A DNA stretch of 64,000 nt from Shewanella gelidii (GCF_014647855.1 NZ_BMPZ01000004.1:1-64000), one strand, 5' to 3'; positions 1 to 9,681 are shown, numbered from the stretch's first letter. Translations and numbers: made by a program. The notes: generated by a model from the letters alone, not told the origin.

Positions 1-42
1 TTTCATTTCCAGGCGCCTAATTATTCTCGTAAGAGAAATGAG

Positions 43-72
43 AAAGCCCGCTGCACTGCAGTGGGCTTTTTT
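43..72 (+). terminator. Rho-independent terminator of a gene left of the window
   Basis: A 12-bp GC-rich stem (arms 43-54 and 58-69, one G-U pair) with a 3-nt loop is followed by a run of T. It lies before any gene in the window, so it most likely ends a plus-strand transcript beginning to the left. Positions 73-319 hold no gene that I can support. Confidence 0.8.
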
Positions 73-319
73 GTGTGTGTTGTTTTTAACGGGTCATCGA
101 TTTAGCGCATTTGTAAACGATGTGAGCTTAGAGATTGGAACGTTTTATATCGCAGTGCAGATAAGGCAACAATAGGTCGTACTCGTGCATAAAGAATGGT
201 TATTCGGTGCTAGGGTTGTCGTATTGCCCTATCATGGTGCTTAAATGTAATCGTTGTGTCGTATGCATAAGACAAAGCCCTGCATGTTGTGCTAAATTTC
301 GATAACTTGATTCTTCTAT

Positions 320-2797
320 TTGAGTTTTACGGGCGGCCAATTGTTGTGGAAATCTAAGTCAGTATTGACTTACTTTATTCCAATATTGATCTTTTTAATT
401 TTTACCTGCTATTCCGTGGGGGTCTACTTCTACGAGCGAAACGCATTGCGGTTAAACATTGCGTCTCAGCAGGAAGAGAGTATTAAACAACAATTGTTTC
501 GAATGCAGTATGTTATTGACGCTGCTTCAAGCATGCAGGATATACAAAGATTAGAGCAAGAAGTTTCGTTAGCCACCACAGATCTGAATGTGATGGTCTT
601 TGTTATGTTAAACTCTAATAGCAAAATCCTTCATGCAAACCATGTCGTATGGCGTAACAGTCGCGCGAGCCAGGTAATTGATGGCTATCAAACCCAAGAT
701 CACGCCAGAGTCGTTCATACATCGAAACCGCTTTTCGTTCATAATTGGCAACGACTCTCTCTGCAGGCTTATTACCCAATTGATCAAGCTCGCCAACAAA
801 ACCTATTAGAACGCATAGACCTGATTTATGTCGAGATAGACCTATCTCAGGCGTTAGCAACCGTATTTCAAGGTTTAAAGCAGCGAATCTTATGGCAGTG
901 GTTTCTCGGTACATTGTTGATCCTCTTTGTGTGTTTATTGCTTCATACAACCTTGCTACGGCCGTTGCGACAACTCATCCTACTCGCTGAACGTGAAGAT
1001 AAAGATGCCATTTTGGATTACAAACCGTGCGTATTTGAAGAGGTGAATGTCTTACATCAATATCTAGTGCAAGCGAATGATACGCAAAAGCGAAGCCAGA
1101 AAAAGCTGAGGGATAGCGAACAGCGCTGGTTGTTTGCGGTTGAAGCTTCAAGAAATGGTGTGTGGGATTGGGATATTAGTACCGGTGAGGTCTATATGTC
1201 CGATCGCTGGAAAGAGATTTTGGGTTATGCTCCGTCTGAGCTGAAGGGAGAGTATCAAGATTGGGAGAGTCGCTTACATCCTGAAGAGCGGGTGATGGTG
1301 CTTCAGTCTTTACAGAAGTACCTTAACGGGGAAACAGATACTTTTGAAAGTGTGCATCGCTTAAAGCATAAGCAAGGTCACTATATTTGGATTCTTGACC
1401 GCGGTATGTTAATTGATTGGGATTCAGATGGACGACCGAAGCGCATAGTTGGCATTCATACTGATATTACCGAAGACGTCAATCGCCAGCAAAGCTCTCA
1501 TATCGATATCCAAGCACCGAGTTATGAAAAGCTTGATGCACAATTAAAAGCGTTAATGGCACAAGGAAATACGCAGCAATTTGGTGCGCTATTCCATATT
1601 GGTGTAGATAATTATCAGTCCATTTGTTCTTCTTTGGGCCAAGAAAGCGCGAAACGGATCGGTACTCAGCTCGCCGCTCGCTTATCTAAATTGGGCGGTG
1701 ACTTAATGCAAGTCGATAGCGGAGAGTTCTGTCTATTGATGAAGGGGTTAAGTGTCGAGGGCGGCGAGATTGACCATAAAGCGCTCGCAGTAGCAAGTGA
1801 AATCAGGCATTTAATTGCACGGGATTTACATGTAGCGAACCAGGATATCAATTTGAATGCGATGGTCGGTATTTGCGTGATTGAGCAACACGACTTATTT
1901 GAAGCGGAACAAGTCCGGCGCTATGCCCAATCTGCAATGTACAGCGCGCGCAATCATGCAGATGAGCGTTGTGTAATTTATAGTAATGATATGGATTTTG
2001 CTGCAAGACGACGAGAGTCGTTGCGAGAACAGTTGCGGCAGTCAGTCATAGAAGAGTCCTTATCTTTAACGTTTGAACCTATTGTTGATAGTCGCGGAAC
2101 GATTCGTATGGCGGAGTCAGTTCTTGGTTGGAAGCATCCACAGTTTGGAATGATTGACGAGCAAGAGTTCCGCATGCTTGCTGAAGATATAGGGGCATCA
2201 GAGAAGCTACACCACTGGCATTTGCAGCAAGTGTGCGAGATTGTAAATCGTGCTGACGAAACTGGTGTCTATTTACCGCTTGTGAGTCTTGATGTTTGCG
2301 CGGGACTATTTAACCAACCAGAGTTTGTCGACAGCGCCCTGCGTATATTGCAACGCAATGGCGTTGCGCCGCAACGGGTTGAATTTGAGCTGGATGAAAA
2401 TACCTTCTTAAGTAACCTCAATATTGTGAAGCGTCATATTAAGTCGCTTAGAAAGCATGGATTTGGTGTAGCAATTGATCACTTTGGTTTGGGTAATGGT
2501 TCTTTGACCTATCTAAGCCAGCTTACCGTGACTCGTGTCAAGTTGAGCCGTACGGCACTCTCGAGTGTCGGGGAGCAAGGGAAGAGTGGGCAGCTCACTT
2601 TGGCTCTGGTTGATCTATTAGAGCGTCTAGAGCTTAGTATGGTCATCCAAGGTGTCAAAAGCAGTGGTCAATTCGATCATGTTCGCAGTGCCAACGCCTA
2701 TTTTCAGGGAGACATTTTTTGTAAAGCCGTATCAGGGTCGGAACTGATTTACCTCATTCAAAAAGGTGCTAATCTACCGCGTGCTGCAGGAAGTTAA
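320..2797 (+). CDS. Membrane PAS-GGDEF-EAL protein, probably catalytically inactive
   Basis: The protein (825 aa, TTG start; in-frame TTGs slightly downstream are alternatives) has a TM helix at about 15-37, a periplasmic sensor segment, a second TM at about 189-210, a PAS/PAC domain at about 265-385, a GGDEF domain at about 400-555 and an EAL domain to the end. The cyclase signature reads DSGEF instead of GGDEF. The EAL signature reads ESVLGW, DDFGTG has become DHFGLG, and the late catalytic Glu of the EGVE region is Gln (VIQGVK). Such proteins usually bind c-di-GMP or partner proteins as receptors (LapD, CsrD) rather than make or break it. I therefore infer a signalling or scaffold role at the inner membrane. 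It overlaps the convergent hydrolase gene by 29 bp. Confidence 0.85.
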   Translation: MSFTGGQLLWKSKSVLTYFIPILIFLIFTCYSVGVYFYERNALRLNIASQQEESIKQQLFRMQYVIDAASSMQDIQRLEQEVSLATTDLNVMVFVMLNSNSKILHANHVVWRNSRASQVIDGYQTQDHARVVHTSKPLFVHNWQRLSLQAYYPIDQARQQNLLERIDLIYVEIDLSQALATVFQGLKQRILWQWFLGTLLILFVCLLLHTTLLRPLRQLILLAEREDKDAILDYKPCVFEEVNVLHQYLVQANDTQKRSQKKLRDSEQRWLFAVEASRNGVWDWDISTGEVYMSDRWKEILGYAPSELKGEYQDWESRLHPEERVMVLQSLQKYLNGETDTFESVHRLKHKQGHYIWILDRGMLIDWDSDGRPKRIVGIHTDITEDVNRQQSSHIDIQAPSYEKLDAQLKALMAQGNTQQFGALFHIGVDNYQSICSSLGQESAKRIGTQLAARLSKLGGDLMQVDSGEFCLLMKGLSVEGGEIDHKALAVASEIRHLIARDLHVANQDINLNAMVGICVIEQHDLFEAEQVRRYAQSAMYSARNHADERCVIYSNDMDFAARRRESLREQLRQSVIEESLSLTFEPIVDSRGTIRMAESVLGWKHPQFGMIDEQEFRMLAEDIGASEKLHHWHLQQVCEIVNRADETGVYLPLVSLDVCAGLFNQPEFVDSALRILQRNGVAPQRVEFELDENTFLSNLNIVKRHIKSLRKHGFGVAIDHFGLGNGSLTYLSQLTVTRVKLSRTALSSVGEQGKSGQLTLALVDLLERLELSMVIQGVKSSGQFDHVRSANAYFQGDIFCKAVSGSELIYLIQKGANLPRAAGS

Positions 2798-3719
2798 ATA
2801 GTTGTTCTAAGGCCGTTGAGCGTACCGGATCTGTTTCCATAAATATTTCATGTTTTGCCCCTTTCACTTGATAAAGCTGGGTTGATGAATTGCTAGCATG
2901 TTTGTGCGCGCAGTTATCAACCACGGTATCTAACTCGGCCTGCAAAATAAGCGTAGGTGTTTGTAATTCCTTAAGATGAATTGCCAGCTTGTTACACGTG
3001 AGAAGCGACTGAATTAACCATTGGTTTGTTGGAGACCCTAATTGCGCTTGAGGGTGTGTTTCATAGAGTTGTCGATAGTATTGATAGCGACTTCGACTAT
3101 GGGTTAAATCATTTTTTATAAAGGGTGTCGGGTCGTAATCGCTTCCTCCAAGAATATAGTTTGCAGCCTTCCCGGGCTGATAGCGGTTGAGAAGCCGCGC
3201 GAGTGTGAGTATGAACGGGCTTGGTACAGGCAGGCTTATGCCAAACATCGGTGCGCACATGACGGCTGCAGTAAAGGTTTGAGGGTGCTTTAACATATAT
3301 AAGCTTGCAATGGTGCTGCCCATTGAGTGCGCAACTAGAAACAAGTTTTGATGTGACTGTTTTTGAACAACGTTATCAATAAACGCCTCAAAGTCGTCCA
3401 CATAGTCTTCAAATTGATCAACATGGCCTTGATGCGAATTGGGTATCATTCGGCTCGATAGCCCCTGACCTCGATGATCTACACAATAGACACTATAGCC
3501 CTGCTGGTACATGTCATACATGAGTTCAGCATATTTAATATAGGATTCCACTCTCCCGCTGCTAATCACGATTGCCTGTTGACTTTGTGGGTGCTCAATA
3601 TATGCATATGCAAGCTTTATCTGCGAGTTGACGGTTAATGTCGCTTGCGTCACCACGGCCCAAAACTCGGAAAGTTTAGGTGAGTTTAGCTCTGTTTCTG
3701 AAGAATATTTCACGCTCAT
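2769..3719 (-). CDS. Alpha/beta hydrolase, lysophospholipase/monoacylglycerol lipase type
   Basis: This is a serine hydrolase of the PldB/monoacylglycerol-lipase kind (Hydrolase_4 family). The nucleophile elbow AHSMGS, an acid in AELDTVVD and a late GAKHEIF histidine form the expected triad. The family cleaves acyl groups from lysophospholipids or monoglycerides; the actual substrate here is unknown. No clear signal peptide is present, so it is probably cytoplasmic or loosely membrane bound. I chose the ATG at 3719 because AGGT sits 6 nt upstream, giving 316 aa. A longer start at 3764 would overlap the upstream lipoprotein gene by 11 nt. The two genes are likely cotranscribed. Confidence 0.82.
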   Translation of the reverse strand: MSVKYSSETELNSPKLSEFWAVVTQATLTVNSQIKLAYAYIEHPQSQQAIVISSGRVESYIKYAELMYDMYQQGYSVYCVDHRGQGLSSRMIPNSHQGHVDQFEDYVDDFEAFIDNVVQKQSHQNLFLVAHSMGSTIASLYMLKHPQTFTAAVMCAPMFGISLPVPSPFILTLARLLNRYQPGKAANYILGGSDYDPTPFIKNDLTHSRSRYQYYRQLYETHPQAQLGSPTNQWLIQSLLTCNKLAIHLKELQTPTLILQAELDTVVDNCAHKHASNSSTQLYQVKGAKHEIFMETDPVRSTALEQLFNFLQHAVD

Positions 3720-3753
3720 TATTACCTGCATCTTTATTTTAACTGATGAGCGA

Positions 3754-5529
3754 TCACGCACCATCTTGGGGACTCTTGAGTTGCGACTGAATAAAACGCT
3801 CTATTTGTTGTTCCAGTATGCTTAAGGTAACAGAACCATTGCCGAGCAGTGCATCGTGGAACTTACGAATATCAAATTGATCGCCAAGGCGAGTTTCGGC
3901 GTCTTGGCGTAATCGTTTGATGGTGAGTTCACCAATTTTGTATGATAGTGCCTGTCCTGGCCAAGCGATGTAGCGGTCAATCTCTGTCGTGACATTGTGC
4001 AGTGATAAAGCAGTATTGCCTGCCATATAGTCGATTGCTTGTTGACGACTCCAACCCTTTGCATGCATGCCCGTATCGACAACGAGCCGAGCAGCACGCC
4101 ACATCTCATAAGTTAATCTGCCAAAATTGCTATAAGGGTCTTTGTAAAAACCAGCTTCTAATCCGAGATACTCAGAATATAGCCCCCAGCCCTCACCAAA
4201 AGCTGATATATAGCTGTAGCGGCGAAAGTTGGGTAATCCTTCAAGCTCTTTATTTAGTGCAATTTGTAGGTGATGACCGGGTACAGCCTCATGTAGCGTT
4301 AAAGCTTCAAGCTCGTACAGAGGACGTTTATCTAATGCGTAAGTATTGACCCAATAATAACCTGCTTGATCGTCTCTATTTGAGCCAGAGTAGCGCCCAG
4401 TTGTATATTTGGGGGCTATTTCCGCAGGCACAGGCGCAATGCCATACGGCATTCTGGGTAAGCGGCTAAAATACTTTGGCAACATTGCATCAGCTTTTTT
4501 GGCGATAAAGCTTGCCTCTTTTAAAAGCTCTAGCTCTGTTTTGGGGTAAAACTTAGGATCTGTTCGTAAGTCGTGTAAGAAGTCTGCAAAGCTGCCTTTA
4601 AAGGCAAATTGCTCAATAATGCTGTTCATTTCTTTTTTAATTCGAGCGACTTCTTTTAGCCCTAATTGGTGAACCTCATCAGCGGTCATTGCGAGGGTTG
4701 TATAATGGGCCACACGATTGGCATAAAACTGCTTGCCCTTTGGCAGGTCGCTCGCTGCGATACTGCGCGAGGCATTCGGTATGTATTGATCTCGCATGAA
4801 CAAGAGGAAGTCTTGATAAAGCGGTACAACATCGTTTTGTATAATGTTAATCGCTTGCTGCTTCAGTTGCTTCGCATTTGTTATGTGAGTGGGCATATTG
4901 TGAAATGGAGTGAAATAGATGCTTTGCTCTGCTGGAGTGATAAATGCTTCTATGCTGGCATCAAACCCATCTAATACGACTTGTGGCGGCGTAATGTGGT
5001 GCTTGAGGCCTTGCTTTAGCCAATAGGTCTGCTGAGCAAAATAGGTGGGAAGTGCTGCGAGTTTATCGAGGTAGTTCTGATAATCCTGCTGGTTGTGGAA
5101 CTTTGATTTAGCAATGCGTGATATCTCAGCATGAAACCCACTTTCTGCTGACAGTGGCACATAGTGACGGTGGAAATCATATTTATCGATCTGGTTTTGC
5201 AGTTGGTATTGCAGTAGCTCGGCGTTCATTCGCTCTTGAGTGGAGAGCGGTGCTAAGGGTAGTCGTTTTAGGCGGCTTAGTAAGTCGCGTTTTTTGTCGG
5301 CTGCTTTTTTTAGGGTTAAAGGTGCTAAATCTGGTAATTGGTTACCGGCTTGATTGTTCCCTAGTGCGTAGCTAAGTGAAGGTGATTCTTCTAGGGTGAT
5401 TGCCCACGCTTGCTCGATGATCTGATTGAGCTGTCTATTCGCCGATTCAGACTTGACTTGGGGGGCTGTTGTATTCATACAGGCTGTTAAGCTGAGCAGT
5501 ATGCATGCAATACAAAATCTGTTTAGCAT
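3754..5529 (-). CDS. DUF885 family lipoprotein, putative metallopeptidase
   Basis: The 591-aa product begins with a lipoprotein signal peptide whose lipobox is LTAC, with the acylated Cys at 17, so it is anchored in a membrane facing the periplasm. The rest is a DUF885 domain. Its hallmark HEAVPGHH, an HExxH-like zinc site, lies at about 406-413, followed by a helical second half containing EGWGLYSEYLG, the region that supplies the further ligand in this family. DUF885 proteins are regarded as zinc peptidases or hydrolases with poorly known substrates. A good ribosome site (GAGAAGG) precedes the ATG. It is followed within a few bases by the alpha/beta hydrolase gene, suggesting a two-gene unit. 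Confidence 0.85.
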   Translation of the reverse strand: MLNRFCIACILLSLTACMNTTAPQVKSESANRQLNQIIEQAWAITLEESPSLSYALGNNQAGNQLPDLAPLTLKKAADKKRDLLSRLKRLPLAPLSTQERMNAELLQYQLQNQIDKYDFHRHYVPLSAESGFHAEISRIAKSKFHNQQDYQNYLDKLAALPTYFAQQTYWLKQGLKHHITPPQVVLDGFDASIEAFITPAEQSIYFTPFHNMPTHITNAKQLKQQAINIIQNDVVPLYQDFLLFMRDQYIPNASRSIAASDLPKGKQFYANRVAHYTTLAMTADEVHQLGLKEVARIKKEMNSIIEQFAFKGSFADFLHDLRTDPKFYPKTELELLKEASFIAKKADAMLPKYFSRLPRMPYGIAPVPAEIAPKYTTGRYSGSNRDDQAGYYWVNTYALDKRPLYELEALTLHEAVPGHHLQIALNKELEGLPNFRRYSYISAFGEGWGLYSEYLGLEAGFYKDPYSNFGRLTYEMWRAARLVVDTGMHAKGWSRQQAIDYMAGNTALSLHNVTTEIDRYIAWPGQALSYKIGELTIKRLRQDAETRLGDQFDIRKFHDALLGNGSVTLSILEQQIERFIQSQLKSPQDGA

Positions 5530-5689
5530 CGACCTTCTCCGAGGGTTAGTTGTGTGCGTTAAGTGAAATATTGATATTGCTGGATATCATATAGATTAAT
5601 TGCAAGACAGCAATTGTAAACCTGTGAGTTGATGTAACGATTGACTTGGTTGGGGGGAGTTGCGCTATCTTTTTGTGTGGCCAATATGA

Positions 5690-5718
5690 AAAAGCCGACA
5701 AAAAAATTGTCGGCTTTT
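5690..5718 (-). terminator. Rho-independent terminator after hemN
   Basis: An 11-bp stem (5690-5700 with 5708-5718) encloses an A-rich loop. On the minus strand it is followed by T residues just downstream of the hemN stop. It may also work in the plus direction, but no plus-strand gene reads into it. Confidence 0.8.
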
Positions 5719-5743
5719 GGATTCGTCATGATTTATTTCGGAA

Positions 5744-7120
5744 TTAAATGACGCGTGAGAACTGCTGCTGGCGCGCTTTTTCTCGATAATACACATCAAA
5801 GCAAATACAAATATTGCGGATCAGTAAACGTCCTGTCGTACTAATTGTCATCTTACGGTCCGTGATATCAACAAGGCCATCATCGACAAACGTTTGCAGT
5901 AGCTTTAAGTCTTCTGCAAAATACTCTTCGAAGTTAATGCCTAGTTTGGACTCGATATCGGCCATATCTAATTCGAAATGGCAGATAATCTGTTTAATGA
6001 CAACGCGGCGAATTTCATCGTCACGATTTAGGCCACAACCTTTCCAAAGGGCATGACCTTGGGCATCGATTGCTTCGTAGTAAGGGCGAATATCTTTTTG
6101 GTTCTGAGCATAGCAATCGCCAATTTGGCTAATTGATGAAACACCTAAACCGAGTAAGTCACACTCTTCTTGAGTGGTATAACCTTGGAAGTTTCGGTGT
6201 AACTTGCCTTCATTTTGTAGGCGAGAAAGCTCATCGTCAGGTTTTGCAAAGTGATCCATACCAATGTACTGGTAACCTGCTCCAGTTAAGGTTTCGATCG
6301 TTTGATGTAGCATATCTAGCTTCTGCTTCGGCGAAGGAAGGTGTTCATCTTTAATCTTACGTTGCGCAGCAAATCGTGCAGGTAAGTGGGCATAGTTAAA
6401 GACAGACAAGCGATCCGGATCGAGGTCGAGCACCCTCTGCATCGTTGTTGCAAATGTCTCAGGTGTTTGGTGGGGCAAACCATAGATTAGATCAATGTTT
6501 GTTGATACAAAGCCAAGTGCTTTTGCCCGTGCCATAAGATCAAAAATGAACTGTTCATCCTGCTCACGGTTGACCGCAACTTGTACTTCTTTGTTGAAGT
6601 CTTGCACACCAATTGAAACACGGTTAAACCCAGCTTCTTTCAATGTATCGAGCATGGTTAGCTCAATCTCTCTCGGGTCGACTTCAATCGAGTACTCACC
6701 TTCTTCCGCAAAGTTAAAATGTTCTTTAATTAAAGCGGATAAGGTTAAAATTTGTTCCGGAGACAAGAAGGTTGGTGTGCCGCCGCCCCAGTGCATTTGT
6801 GTTACTTGGTAATTTTTGAATAGTGGTGCGCGTTTTACGATCTCACTGGTCAAATACTCAATGTATTGATCGGCTTTGTGTTGATGGCGAGTAATCACCT
6901 TGTTACAGCCACAGTAGTAGCAAAGCTTTGCACAGAAAGGAATATGGATATATAGCGACAACTTATCACTTTTACTTGTTTGAATTGCCTGCAATAGGCG
7001 ATCTTCAGTAAATGAATCGTCGAACTCTAATGCCGTCGGATAAGAAGTATAACGGGGACCACTATAGTTATATTTTTCGATCATCGACTGATCCCAACTA
7101 ATTTGTGTGGACTGACTCAA
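5744..7120 (-). CDS. hemN: Oxygen-independent coproporphyrinogen III dehydrogenase
   Basis: This is a radical SAM enzyme that oxidatively decarboxylates coproporphyrinogen III to protoporphyrinogen IX in anaerobic heme synthesis, acting in the cytoplasm. The iron-sulfur/SAM motif CAKLCYYCGC, the N-terminal KYNYSGPRYTSYPTA segment and the C-terminal HemN domain are all present. The TTG at 7120 is the start: GGAGG lies 7 nt upstream and the resulting 458 aa match E. coli HemN (457 aa). A longer reading to 7201 adds 27 unrelated residues. Downstream is a strong terminator. Upstream lie the DUF2489 and yihI genes, an order found in related bacteria. I could not find a convincing FNR site. Confidence 0.97.
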   Translation of the reverse strand: MSQSTQISWDQSMIEKYNYSGPRYTSYPTALEFDDSFTEDRLLQAIQTSKSDKLSLYIHIPFCAKLCYYCGCNKVITRHQHKADQYIEYLTSEIVKRAPLFKNYQVTQMHWGGGTPTFLSPEQILTLSALIKEHFNFAEEGEYSIEVDPREIELTMLDTLKEAGFNRVSIGVQDFNKEVQVAVNREQDEQFIFDLMARAKALGFVSTNIDLIYGLPHQTPETFATTMQRVLDLDPDRLSVFNYAHLPARFAAQRKIKDEHLPSPKQKLDMLHQTIETLTGAGYQYIGMDHFAKPDDELSRLQNEGKLHRNFQGYTTQEECDLLGLGVSSISQIGDCYAQNQKDIRPYYEAIDAQGHALWKGCGLNRDDEIRRVVIKQIICHFELDMADIESKLGINFEEYFAEDLKLLQTFVDDGLVDITDRKMTISTTGRLLIRNICICFDVYYREKARQQQFSRVI

Positions 7121-7371
7121 GACAATTCCTCCGCGGATAAAATAAATTTTCGCCGTAACCATGTGACGTTGCGAATCGAGTGGACTAAAACATCGCGACA
7201 TCGGTGACAGATTTTTACCAATATCACCGAAAAAATGCTGTTTGTCTGCGGTTTTGTTGGTGTTTTGTGCTCATACTCACGGCATTGATAAAGTATAGTG
7301 CAATTGCTGAAAAAGCACTGATTTTTCAGGTTTATTTAAGATTTAGATTTAGCTAATTCTTTTCAATGAAC

Positions 7372-7836
7372 TCAGTGGATTTTGTTATTGAAATCTATTA
7401 ACTTTTTGGCATCTTCTAAAATTGATTGCTCTAGTTTAGATTCCGATTTCATTCGCTTTAAATCAAGTTTCATTCGAGCTTGTTTATCTAACTGTTTTCT
7501 AGCATTCATGATTGGGTGGTGCTCAATCACGGCGAAATGGGCAAAGATCCCTGGGTATTCCGTTTGTACATGCTCAGCCATAGCAGCCTGTTCAAACAAT
7601 TTCGCTATTCGCATAACACCTTCAGATAGCTCACAACGGTCATCAATCATGGCTTGTGCGATATATCGAATATCTGCGTAGATCGCATTGCGCTTTTGCT
7701 GTTGAAGTTTGCTCTGCCGCTGTTGTTCCTGTTTTTGAGCCATATTTTGTTTTTTGAGCTTGAACAGTAAATATGCTGCATAACTCGTCAAGCAAAAGAT
7801 GATGCTCGCTGCTGCAAATAAAAGAAGGTGGTTCAA
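7372..7836 (-). CDS. DUF2489 membrane-anchored protein
   Basis: A 154-aa protein with one N-terminal TM helix (about 4-25) is followed by a Lys/Gln-rich, probably coiled, cytoplasmic part. Features such as DIRYIAQAMID and EYPGIFAHFAVIEHHPIM identify it as DUF2489. The function is unknown. The family is commonly found between yihI and hemN in Vibrio and Shewanella relatives, exactly as here. The start is probably TTG with AAGGGA upstream. The 82-bp spacing from yihI suggests it may be cotranscribed with yihI. Confidence 0.82.
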   Translation of the reverse strand: MNHLLLFAAASIIFCLTSYAAYLLFKLKKQNMAQKQEQQRQSKLQQQKRNAIYADIRYIAQAMIDDRCELSEGVMRIAKLFEQAAMAEHVQTEYPGIFAHFAVIEHHPIMNARKQLDKQARMKLDLKRMKSESKLEQSILEDAKKLIDFNNKIH

Positions 7837-7917
7837 AAGTAATGCTTCCCTTTACTGTTGGCGTATTGGTGTTTGGTTACTCAAAGCGTTATGTACTGAG
7901 AGTAACCTTAATGCTGA

Positions 7918-8463
7918 TTACTCTTGATAATCCTTAAGTAAATCAGCACCGGACTCAAATTGAGCGAATAGCTCATCATCTGTCGCTTTGCGAGTTGATG
8001 TATCTGCGTTGTCTTCTTCGTCAGCAATTCCAAGTTTTGTCATTAAACGCTCAATTGTATTGAGTTGCTTATCTAACCAAACTTGATCTTCATTGGAGAG
8101 TTGGCGACCTTCCTCAAGCATATCAAGTAGCTTGTTCAGGCGAGGATCTTCTTCAAGTCTTAGCAGCTTTTGCTCATCTGTTTGCTGCGGCTTTTGAGCT
8201 TTCTTTTCTTCTGTATTGCTTGGTTTCGCGTTTGTTTCTGGTAATGAAAGTGCAACAGGCTTTTTGCTGCCATGGCGAGGATTTTTTTTCGCTTCAGCAT
8301 TTGGATCCAGTTGATCTTTAATCAAGGCAGCATTGTGGCGGCTACCGCTTCGGTTACCTGAATTCTTTTTCTTCGTGGCTGCTTTGCGATCAACTTTTTT
8401 GGTTCTCGGAGCGAGTTTTGGGCCGTTGTCGCCGCCCTTACGTGATTTTTTACTGTGTGACAT
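7918..8463 (-). CDS. yihI: Der GTPase-activating protein YihI
   Basis: YihI binds the double-GTPase Der (EngA) and stimulates its GTP hydrolysis, modulating 50S ribosome assembly. The 181-aa sequence has the typical basic N-terminus (MSHSKKSRKGG, then Lys/Arg-rich), a low-complexity middle and an acidic C-terminal half containing LLRLEEDPRLNKLLDMLEEG, the conserved Der-binding region. It lies in the yihI - hemN order of E. coli. No motif is missing. The ribosome site is weak, but the family start is unambiguous. Confidence 0.93.
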   Translation of the reverse strand: MSHSKKSRKGGDNGPKLAPRTKKVDRKAATKKKNSGNRSGSRHNAALIKDQLDPNAEAKKNPRHGSKKPVALSLPETNAKPSNTEEKKAQKPQQTDEQKLLRLEEDPRLNKLLDMLEEGRQLSNEDQVWLDKQLNTIERLMTKLGIADEEDNADTSTRKATDDELFAQFESGADLLKDYQE

Positions 8464-8523
8464 AAACTTATACTCAGTTAATTGGGTTACGCGCTGTAAA
8501 TTGAGTGCGCATCAATCTACTTG

Positions 8524-9195
8524 CTATGTCGAAATTAGGTCGCGTTTTATATCAGATTTTGACGTTTTTTGCATCAAAATCAGTTCATCTGTGGCAAATA
8601 ATAGCTTAAATCCGTATAAATCAGCCAAAAACTGGAATGTCTGTGGTTGATAGAAGGACACGTGAGTTGGGTTATTCTTGTGATGCCATTTTGCAAAGCC
8701 GCTTAAGTTCGTCAAAATTTTAGTGCTAATGGCAAGCCAGCCTTCGGGCTTAATCAATCGACTTAGTGTGAGCCACTCTTTTCTTGGGTTAGCGAAATGT
8801 TCAATCACATGATAACTGCATACAAAATCGTAGGATTGCCGCAATGTCCCCAGATCCTCTGACAAAAAAGGGTCGTAGTTAAAAATATGATGATTATTAC
8901 TGGCTAATAAATCATAGCTCTCATCGGGTAGGCTTCGCCCAAAATTTAACCCTGTGAGCTGACCTGTATTCAGTTGACTGAGCTGTAAAGAAAGTGCTTG
9001 AACAAATAACAGAAGCTTGGCTTGCTTTGCATTGGTTTGCGCCTTGATGTAGCGGGTTCTTTTGACTTCAGGAGGTAAAAAATTAAGGCTGTTAGCAAAT
9101 ACAAATTCGCAATGTGGGCAATGGTAAAAGCTGCGCTTTTTATCTTGAACTATCATTTGAGCGTTTAGGCTCTGACAAAGAGGGCATCGATGCAT
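8524..9195 (-). CDS. Zinc-ribbon class I SAM-dependent methyltransferase
   Basis: The 223-aa protein opens with a four-cysteine ribbon (CPLC ... CPHC, residues 4-28). A Methyltransf_23-like domain follows, with YDFVCSYHVIEHFANP (post-I/motif II region) and HVSFYQPQTF near the end, a pattern typical of small-molecule or glycan methyltransferases. The usual glycine-rich motif I is poorly conserved (GLNFGRSLPD), so SAM binding should be confirmed. The substrate is unknown. It is inserted between the csr RNA and yihI, which are closer neighbours in E. coli. The ribosome site is weak. Confidence 0.75.
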   Translation of the reverse strand: MHRCPLCQSLNAQMIVQDKKRSFYHCPHCEFVFANSLNFLPPEVKRTRYIKAQTNAKQAKLLLFVQALSLQLSQLNTGQLTGLNFGRSLPDESYDLLASNNHHIFNYDPFLSEDLGTLRQSYDFVCSYHVIEHFANPRKEWLTLSRLIKPEGWLAISTKILTNLSGFAKWHHKNNPTHVSFYQPQTFQFLADLYGFKLLFATDELILMQKTSKSDIKRDLIST

Positions 9196-9290
9196 GGTCA
9201 GTTTTTATTGCGGCAACTTAGTTCCAGTATAAAGCTTGCTGGTTGAGGCTGTCATCTATTAGTACATTGATTTAAGGCCTAAAAATGGAA

Positions 9291-9676
9291 AAAAGGCGGT
9301 AGTTTAACTACCGCCTTATCAATGATGCTTAATGCATCTCATTCTGATTCCAAGTATCCATACTTGCGCTGTGACTTTCCCGGTCAATCTCCATTTTTTT
9401 TGGTTTGCTTTCCATGCAATAGATTTAGTTTTCGGCCTTCCAGGCCCTTTATTTTTACCACTTTATCCGTTTGTGGTTGGCTTCGTCATCAGTGACGCCA
9501 AATACACCATCCGTGTCATTTCTTAAGTATCTTCCAATGATAAGCTTGCATCCAGCAAGTGCATCCTCAGCGATTAGCTTCCTATGCTATTGGTTGAATC
9601 CTTCAATCCAATGTCCTGTTGGGCAAGTTTCCCTGGTTCCGTAGTGGTTGCGCATTCACGCCCGTTCAAAGAACAA
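9291..9676 (-). ncRNA. csrC: CsrB/CsrC-family sRNA that sequesters CsrA
   Basis: The gene-free region carries 17 GGA trinucleotides on the minus strand between 9638 and 9349, about three times the chance density. Many sit in hairpin loops: GGCCT-GGA-AGGCC (9434-9446), ACAC-GGATG-GTGT (9504-9516), CTTGC-TGGAT-GCAAG (9545-9559) and TTGAA-GGA-TTCAA (9594-9606). The RNA ends in a strong hairpin (9293-9317) with a T run. These are the hallmarks of CsrB/CsrC/RsmZ RNAs, which bind many CsrA dimers through GGA loops and relieve CsrA repression. E. coli csrC occupies the same yihA(engB)-yihI interval. The 3' end is firm; the 5' end is estimated from a candidate promoter. Whether it is the csrB or csrC counterpart cannot be decided here. 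Confidence 0.88.
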
Positions 9677-9681
9677 AACCC

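Noticed and set aside
4002..4349. A 115-aa plus-strand open reading frame
   Set aside because: It lies fully antisense within the DUF885 lipoprotein gene, with no ribosome site or domain.
7201..7371. FNR box upstream of hemN
   Set aside because: Only one TTGAT half-site is seen (near 7285); the partner half does not match.
9332..9526. A 64-aa plus-strand open reading frame
   Set aside because: It is antisense to the csr RNA, is composed of hydrophobic low-complexity residues and has no ribosome site. The GGA-rich minus strand explains the region.
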